A stretch of DNA of 54,019 bases from Desulfobacteraceae bacterium (GTDB taxonomy: Bacteria > Desulfobacterota > Desulfobacteria > Desulfobacterales > Desulfosalsimonadaceae): the NCBI GenBank assembly GCA_021737045.1, contig JAIPES010000008.1, positions 1-54,019 of the forward strand, read 5' to 3'. Numbering within the stretch: position 1 is the first letter of the stretch; each line of letters begins with the position of its first letter. The translations under genes and the position numbers were made by a program. Positions 51,101 through 54,019 of this stretch are shown one piece after another. The notes beneath the pieces were generated by a model. That model was not told where the DNA came from and did not search any database. It saw only the letters and a list, made by a program, of their open reading frames with translations.

Positions 51101-53035
51101 CTTGCCGGCCAGCATTTCGCCCCGGGCATTTGTCAGCACGGCCTTGAAACCGGCCCGGCTATTGTTATCGGGCCGATCCTTGAACTGTGGTTCAAGCCCG
51201 ACGAGTTTTTCTGCCAGGATGTTGGTAACGGTGGTGCTGCGTGTCACCGGCCGGCCGCCGCTTTCATACAGGCTGATGCTGGCGGTCAGAACCAATGGTG
51301 ATTGTACCCCGGTCCAGTTTCTGACCGGCACCTCGACCTCGGCTGCGCCGCTGCTGTCAAGCCTTGCTTCCGGTATGGCCCGGCGCGGGTTGGAGATGGG
51401 TTCGTCTTCCAGCCCGAAAAAATATGTCTTCCACTGCGCAAAGGGATGACGATCGATTTCTGCCACGGCAAAGCCGTCCAGGTTATTGCCTGAAGCCGGA
51501 GCCCCGTAAAGATAGTCGCCCTGAACGGGAATGATTACAGCACTGCGTTCAGCCACGTGCCGGCGGCTGGTTGAATCGCCATCAAAAAGTGTCAGCTCCA
51601 TGCGCTCCGGCAGGAAGTCCTCCACAGAAAATTCATATTCACTCAACACCCTGTCATTGCCGGGAATGCTGAATGCCAGCCGCCAGGTCCCGGTCTTGGC
51701 GGACTCGCCCAGGGTGTGCCGGAAATCATAACGACCGCTATCGTCCCTGTTGACCATCTTTGTGATAATGCGGCTGCCGGTGGCATCCAACAACCGCATT
51801 TGCAGCGGCACCGGGTCAACCGCCCGGCCGTCGTAATCCTTGAGCAGCGCGTGGATATTGACGGTTTCACCCGGTCTGTACAGATCCCGCGGACTCCAGG
51901 CGAAAACCTGGTGAGGGGCATGCCGGGTCAGGGCATTGTCATAACCGGATAAGTCCAGCGGGTTGCGATCGTACCGCAGCACTGTGATCTGGTCGCCCGA
52001 CCGGGCTAGCAGTGTCTGCCCCTCGCGGTGAAAGGCATCGAAAACCGACTCGCCCTTTCCGTCCACGACTTTGCGCGCGATCAGTTCGGAACCGTTGTAA
52101 AGAGAAAGGGTGACACCGTTTATCAATTCATCGCTCTGGATTGAATGGGTGTAGACATGCATCCTGCGATCGTTGCTGCGAATCTGTAAACCAATATCAC
52201 TGACTGTGAAGAAACAGGTTTCCAGGTTGCTCTCGTATTGCCCCGGAACCCTGAGGACGGCCAGATAAGCGCCCGGTTTTTCCAGTGCTTTGATATCGCT
52301 GAGATCGAGATTGGTGGTGGTCCGCTGATTTTGCCGGTGCTCGATGGGAAAACGAGCGGAATGCACAAGGGTGTTATTTTCCGAAAAATTGTTCAGATGG
52401 TAGAAACGGCGACGCTGGCTGCCGGTGAAATGGCTCCAGGTACCGATCTTCTCCGGTGTTATCCGGAACAGATCCAGATCGACTTCATCGACATTGAAGG
52501 TTGTAACCGGCAGCGCCCGGCGAAGTCCGGTGGACAGCACATGGCCATCCCCGGCGAAGCTGGCAGCAGGTTTGATGCGACGGGTTTTAACCGAATGCTG
52601 ACCCGGCCGCACCACTGCTTTGCCGTTAACAGCAGGCAGGCCGGGCTTGATTTTAATATTATATACTTTGCCCGGAGCGACAAAGGGATAAATGACCGCC
52701 AGGCCGTCTTTGCTTCTCACCCAATGGTCAGAGGGTTCAATCCGGTCCGCACGCCTCACGGTTAAATACCGCCGCCAGTCGGCCCGGTCATCGACCGGCA
52801 CCGTTACCCGAACGACCAGGGCGGCGCCGTTCTCCCACGTTTCTTCCGCAACAGAGCTCACCTTCATTTTTTGTCCCTGGTAGTGCTGCCGGGACAACCG
52901 GGTGTTGATCTGCTGTTTAGCTTCGGTGCGGACGTTGTCTCCATCAAAATCAGCACCCCAGAGCGGCTGGCAAAAAACAACCCCAATGAGCAGCAACATC
53001 CTTAACAGGTGCGGCAAAACAGGAGAGGAAGTCAT
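48113..53035 (-). CDS. yfhM: Bacterial alpha-2-macroglobulin (YfhM/ECAM type)
   Basis: A 1640-residue periplasmic protease trap. A signal sequence covers residues 1 to about 28 (HLLRMLLLIGVVFCQPLWGA). The cysteine there is not in a good lipobox, so unlike E. coli YfhM it may not be a lipoprotein. Macroglobulin (MG) domains follow, including WSPRDLYRPGETVNIHALLK, and the thioester motif YPYGCTEQ is present with Cys1166. The TED helices then run through YVADFLTTARDAGAQVPND. The thioester captures attacking proteases, and pairing with PbpC suggests envelope repair and defence. GAAAGGGAA precedes the ATG. The length is normal for the family. Confidence 0.93.
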   Translation of the reverse strand: MTSSPVLPHLLRMLLLIGVVFCQPLWGADFDGDNVRTEAKQQINTRLSRQHYQGQKMKVSSVAEETWENGAALVVRVTVPVDDRADWRRYLTVRRADRIEPSDHWVRSKDGLAVIYPFVAPGKVYNIKIKPGLPAVNGKAVVRPGQHSVKTRRIKPAASFAGDGHVLSTGLRRALPVTTFNVDEVDLDLFRITPEKIGTWSHFTGSQRRRFYHLNNFSENNTLVHSARFPIEHRQNQRTTTNLDLSDIKALEKPGAYLAVLRVPGQYESNLETCFFTVSDIGLQIRSNDRRMHVYTHSIQSDELINGVTLSLYNGSELIARKVVDGKGESVFDAFHREGQTLLARSGDQITVLRYDRNPLDLSGYDNALTRHAPHQVFAWSPRDLYRPGETVNIHALLKDYDGRAVDPVPLQMRLLDATGSRIITKMVNRDDSGRYDFRHTLGESAKTGTWRLAFSIPGNDRVLSEYEFSVEDFLPERMELTLFDGDSTSRRHVAERSAVIIPVQGDYLYGAPASGNNLDGFAVAEIDRHPFAQWKTYFFGLEDEPISNPRRAIPEARLDSSGAAEVEVPVRNWTGVQSPLVLTASISLYESGGRPVTRSTTVTNILAEKLVGLEPQFKDRPDNNSRAGFKAVLTNARGEMLAGKGYQVRLLREDRNYYWTYSDSNGWRWHFDPLDYEVYSVKLDFDGKVPTGFNMPVEWGNYRLEIFDNHNKLVNRFRFSTRWSGWSSTSSDSLKPDQVLMTFRNDRYQAGDDARVQLVPPVDGRAMITVESNDGVLWRNQIDVSAKGTELTFPIREGWDRHDLYLTATVLTPGDMTHSVAPKRAFGFTHLPIERADARLDLSIEAPERIQPRRPVEVQLRLNDKEIPAGPVWVSVAAVDVGVLNITRFKTPDPAAYLFGARRYDYQFYDIYGRIIDNAGYNYSAQRFGGGFKQSEAELTRGGEKPDNVVKIVSLESEPVRFDAGGRARLSLDVPDFNGRLRWMAVAWSSGSYASAEDETQVADPVVTRLSRPRFLALGDECRLTLDISNQSGKSQSLDVDFKVSGALQSNSWTQSLTLSDSAKETLTFPVKAAGLGNAPIEAHIRTGDGAIDMTKKWSLGTRSAYPSVTRKEQAVLEKGETWSPGLSIDDLVAHTVNARLVVSPRPPIDISSQFDALLRYPYGCTEQSTSSGFPWALMSPEAAERFGLKSRIEKQFEQPYTDRFRREQLEAAVGRVMRRQNATGGFGSWSSDGTEMNWLTVYVADFLTTARDAGAQVPNDALNLTLDRLDAYLRGRVNVSAQWSTDNNYSEFATRAYAAYVMACSNRAGLAHLRRLYEQADGVEDRSGLPWAQLGYALQDAGDQELADKAFARARTTEYQAGYYGYYGSALRDSALVYALLARVGRAEDQQLLDLFENVRERRWLSTQERNALFRAAVAGAGKEELTTRARLTTSGFEQLIDQEDAFKTLIDAAEFSSLKSVESLSGTLYISLELVGEQKTAPEPVSNEMSIERNFFDPEGRPLAADSLKSGDLVIVGLVARSKRSIPDGLVVDLLPAGLELENQNLDSASVDLSKLTLEGESIADWRQNKDLLHVEYRDDRFVAAAELDEHRVTRFYYLARAVTPGQYQVPPPYIEDMYRPYYHAVGTTPARLVIKP

Positions 53036-53068
53036 GGCTGTTCCCTTTCATTGCAAAAGCGTAATGTC

Positions 53069-53245
53069 TCACGCATATTTAAAAATGATCAACGCCGCGG
53101 TCAGTACAATAAAAAACGGGACGGCAATACTGGCCAGACCCACTTTAAAGCCGGTTTTTCCCTGTTTCCAGACTGTTGACAGATCCACTTCCATTCCTGC
53201 GAGCAGCAAAAACAGCCCGATGGCCAAAGTGGCGATGGTCTCCAT
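53069..53245 (-). pseudogene. Fragment of a cation:proton antiporter (CPA2/KefB-like)
   Basis: A 58-codon frame reads METIATLAIGLFLLLAGMEV, DLSTVWKQGKTGFKVGLASI and AVPFFIVLTAALIIFKYA. The LFLLLAGMEVDLSTVWKQG segment is the pattern of helix 3 and the following loop in CPA2-type Na+/H+ or K+/H+ antiporters, which have about 400-600 residues. A stop lies just upstream in frame, so this is an isolated internal piece rather than a small gene. It lies 33 bases upstream of the macroglobulin gene on the same strand. Confidence 0.6.
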
Positions 53246-53293
53246 GTCGTGCTTTCGGTCAGAATCTTTTTAGGCTCAAAACCGACGGTTATT

Positions 53294-53517
53294 CAATCGC
53301 ATTGGCGAACAGCTTCTTTTACCATCGCCATATGCGCATGAAAAATATTCGTAAGATTTTTATCAATTTTTTCGGCTACCTGCCCGGCAACATTTTCCAG
53401 ATCCTGCAGGACTTCGGCAACCGCCCATTCAAAACGTCTCAGCTCGGGTTCAATCTCAGATATTTTTATATCCTGGATCCCAGTAAAACGCCACAGGTTC
53501 CTTTGATAAAGAAAAGA
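53294..53517 (-). pseudogene. Fragment resembling the N-terminal domain of PEP-utilising enzyme I (PtsI/PtsP)
   Basis: The minus-strand frame contains ISEIEPELRRFEWAVAEVLQ, DLENVAGQVAEKIDKNLTNI and FHAHMAMVKEAVRQCD, then a stop. The spacing E-xx-RF-xx-A to IFxAHxxM matches the helical HPr-binding part of enzyme I. There is no start codon, no His-phosphorylation domain and no barrel. Identification is by eye from about 60 residues. It overlaps the next fragment by six bases on the other strand. Confidence 0.45.
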
Positions 53518-53625
53518 TTAAGGGGATTGGCCGGACAATACGTACCGCATATGCATCATTGCCAGAGATGTAGATCAGATACTATTGGGTTGCCTGATTC
53601 AAGGCATATTCCGTTTGATGAATAA
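53512..53625 (+). pseudogene. Fragment resembling the C-terminal cysteine motif of NifB
   Basis: The plus strand reads GLAGQYVPHMHHCQRCRSDT followed by IGLPDSRHIPFDE and a stop. This closely follows the stretch after the radical-SAM barrel in nitrogenase cofactor protein NifB (the pattern YxPQMRHCxQCRADAxG). Nothing upstream in this frame is NifB-like, since it runs antisense through the enzyme I-like fragment. The reading is by eye over about 35 residues. No other nif gene is present in the window. Bases 53626-53760 show no gene. Confidence 0.45.
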
Positions 53626-53760
53626 GAACAAAATAAGATGGAAAACAACTTACATCTGTTTATACACAGCTATTTCTAATCAACGGGAGAATGATTGTTT
53701 TATTAAAAACATGAAAAATCGGGCATCGCAAATAAATCTGCAACCAAACCCTTTATGTTA

Positions 53761-53810
53761 AAGCAACCCTTTACGAACTTTATACAGTTCATGAAGGGTT
53801 GCTTTTTTTT
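53761..53810. terminator. Rho-independent terminator
   Basis: AAGCAACCCTT pairs with AAGGGTTGCTT and the right arm runs into eight T residues. An inner stem GAACT-TTATAC-AGTTC lies between the arms. The orientation by T-run is plus strand, yet no intact plus-strand gene precedes it, so it probably outlived the gene it served. Confidence 0.8.
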
Positions 53811-53824
53811 ATTGTCTAAAAATT

Positions 53825-54019
53825 GATGGTGCCGTAAAAAGCTTTTTACCGCGGCCGCTGTTTTTACAGGAAGGAAGCCTTGCGGCCGGGGTCAGTTTTT
53901 TTGCTCCTGAGCGTTTACAGAGGTTTCTGTAAATGCTCAATGTCGCTTCAAAAACCGACCCCGCCCTTGGACTTCCTTGGAAGTCCAATATCTGCGTTAC
54001 GCGCAATTTCTCAGAATTT
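53825..54019. repeat. Family A repeat, copy 5, interrupted and cut by the window edge
   Basis: GATGGTGCCGTAAAAAG (53825-53841) is the family A left end. The match resumes at 53981 with AAGTCCAATATCTGCGTTAC and runs to the window end. The 139 bases between are foreign to family A and contain a family B-like hairpin. AAG occurs at both junctions and could be a short target duplication or chance. Confidence 0.75.
53868..53979. repeat. Short family B-like hairpin inside the family A copy
   Basis: This is about 112 bp. The central stem TTTACAGA/TCTGTAAA and the outer pairing GGGGTC/GACCCC give a hairpin. It shares TTTTTTTGCTCCTGA and CAATGTCGC-TTCAAAAACCG with the minus strand of the 34382 element. 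It lacks the AATTTCAAAAACTCGG core of the two long copies, so it looks like a shortened relative. Confidence 0.65.

Overview
The window looks like chromosomal DNA from a GC-rich anaerobic bacterium, most likely a sulfate-reducing relative of the Desulfobacteraceae (Desulfobacterota). This rests on gene content, not a database search: a double-cubane-cluster 2-hydroxyacyl-CoA-dehydratase-type protein, a YedE/TusA/DUF3343 selenium-type operon, a PATAN-type response regulator, a PurD-PurE fusion and a MenA-like prenyltransferase. About 48 genes look intact. Several broken or remnant genes, two tRNAs and two families of long hairpin repeats are also present.

Layout. 1-9.2 kb: a radical-SAM protein (cut by the window edge), mnmG, a J-domain protein, hpt coupled to a giant acidic zinc-ribbon/DUF3426 protein, tRNA-Met, DUF1992 and SHOCT proteins. 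9.2-14.4 kb: ddl, a purD-purE fusion, a Sua5/YciO-type gene and pncB. 14.5-15.8 kb: tRNA-Leu, an integrase remnant, a hairpin repeat and two AT-rich small genes, probably the scar of an integrated element. 15.8-19.1 kb: mltB, a decayed msrAB and pyrF. 19.2-27.2 kb (minus strand): a compact run phoH, pgpH-type, ybeY, pdxJ, nnr, tsaE, lysC. 27.5-33.9 kb: cvpA, Nudix, class II aldolase, DUF2007, response regulator, molybdopterin oxidoreductase. 34.0-37.4 kb: two 196-bp hairpins, an MFS transporter, CPBP protease and UbiA-type prenyltransferase. 37.7-44.1 kb: a tightly coupled five-gene selenium-type operon followed by pstSCAB. 44.5-45.7 kb: the double-cubane protein. 45.8-53.0 kb: pbpC with a bacterial alpha-2-macroglobulin. 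53.0-54.0 kb: a graveyard of three gene fragments ending in nested repeats.

The most novel material is non-coding. Family A is a hairpin of about 125 bp with four near-complete intergenic copies, plus one interrupted copy at the right edge. Paired arms in individual copies carry matching substitutions. Family B has two 196-bp hairpins that share a central core but have unrelated, self-complementary stems. A shorter relative sits inside the interrupted family A copy. Other notable points are the roughly 830-residue Asp/Glu-rich repeat tract, the msrA gene with both an amber codon and loss of the catalytic glutamate, and the uncharacterised partners in the selenium-type operon.
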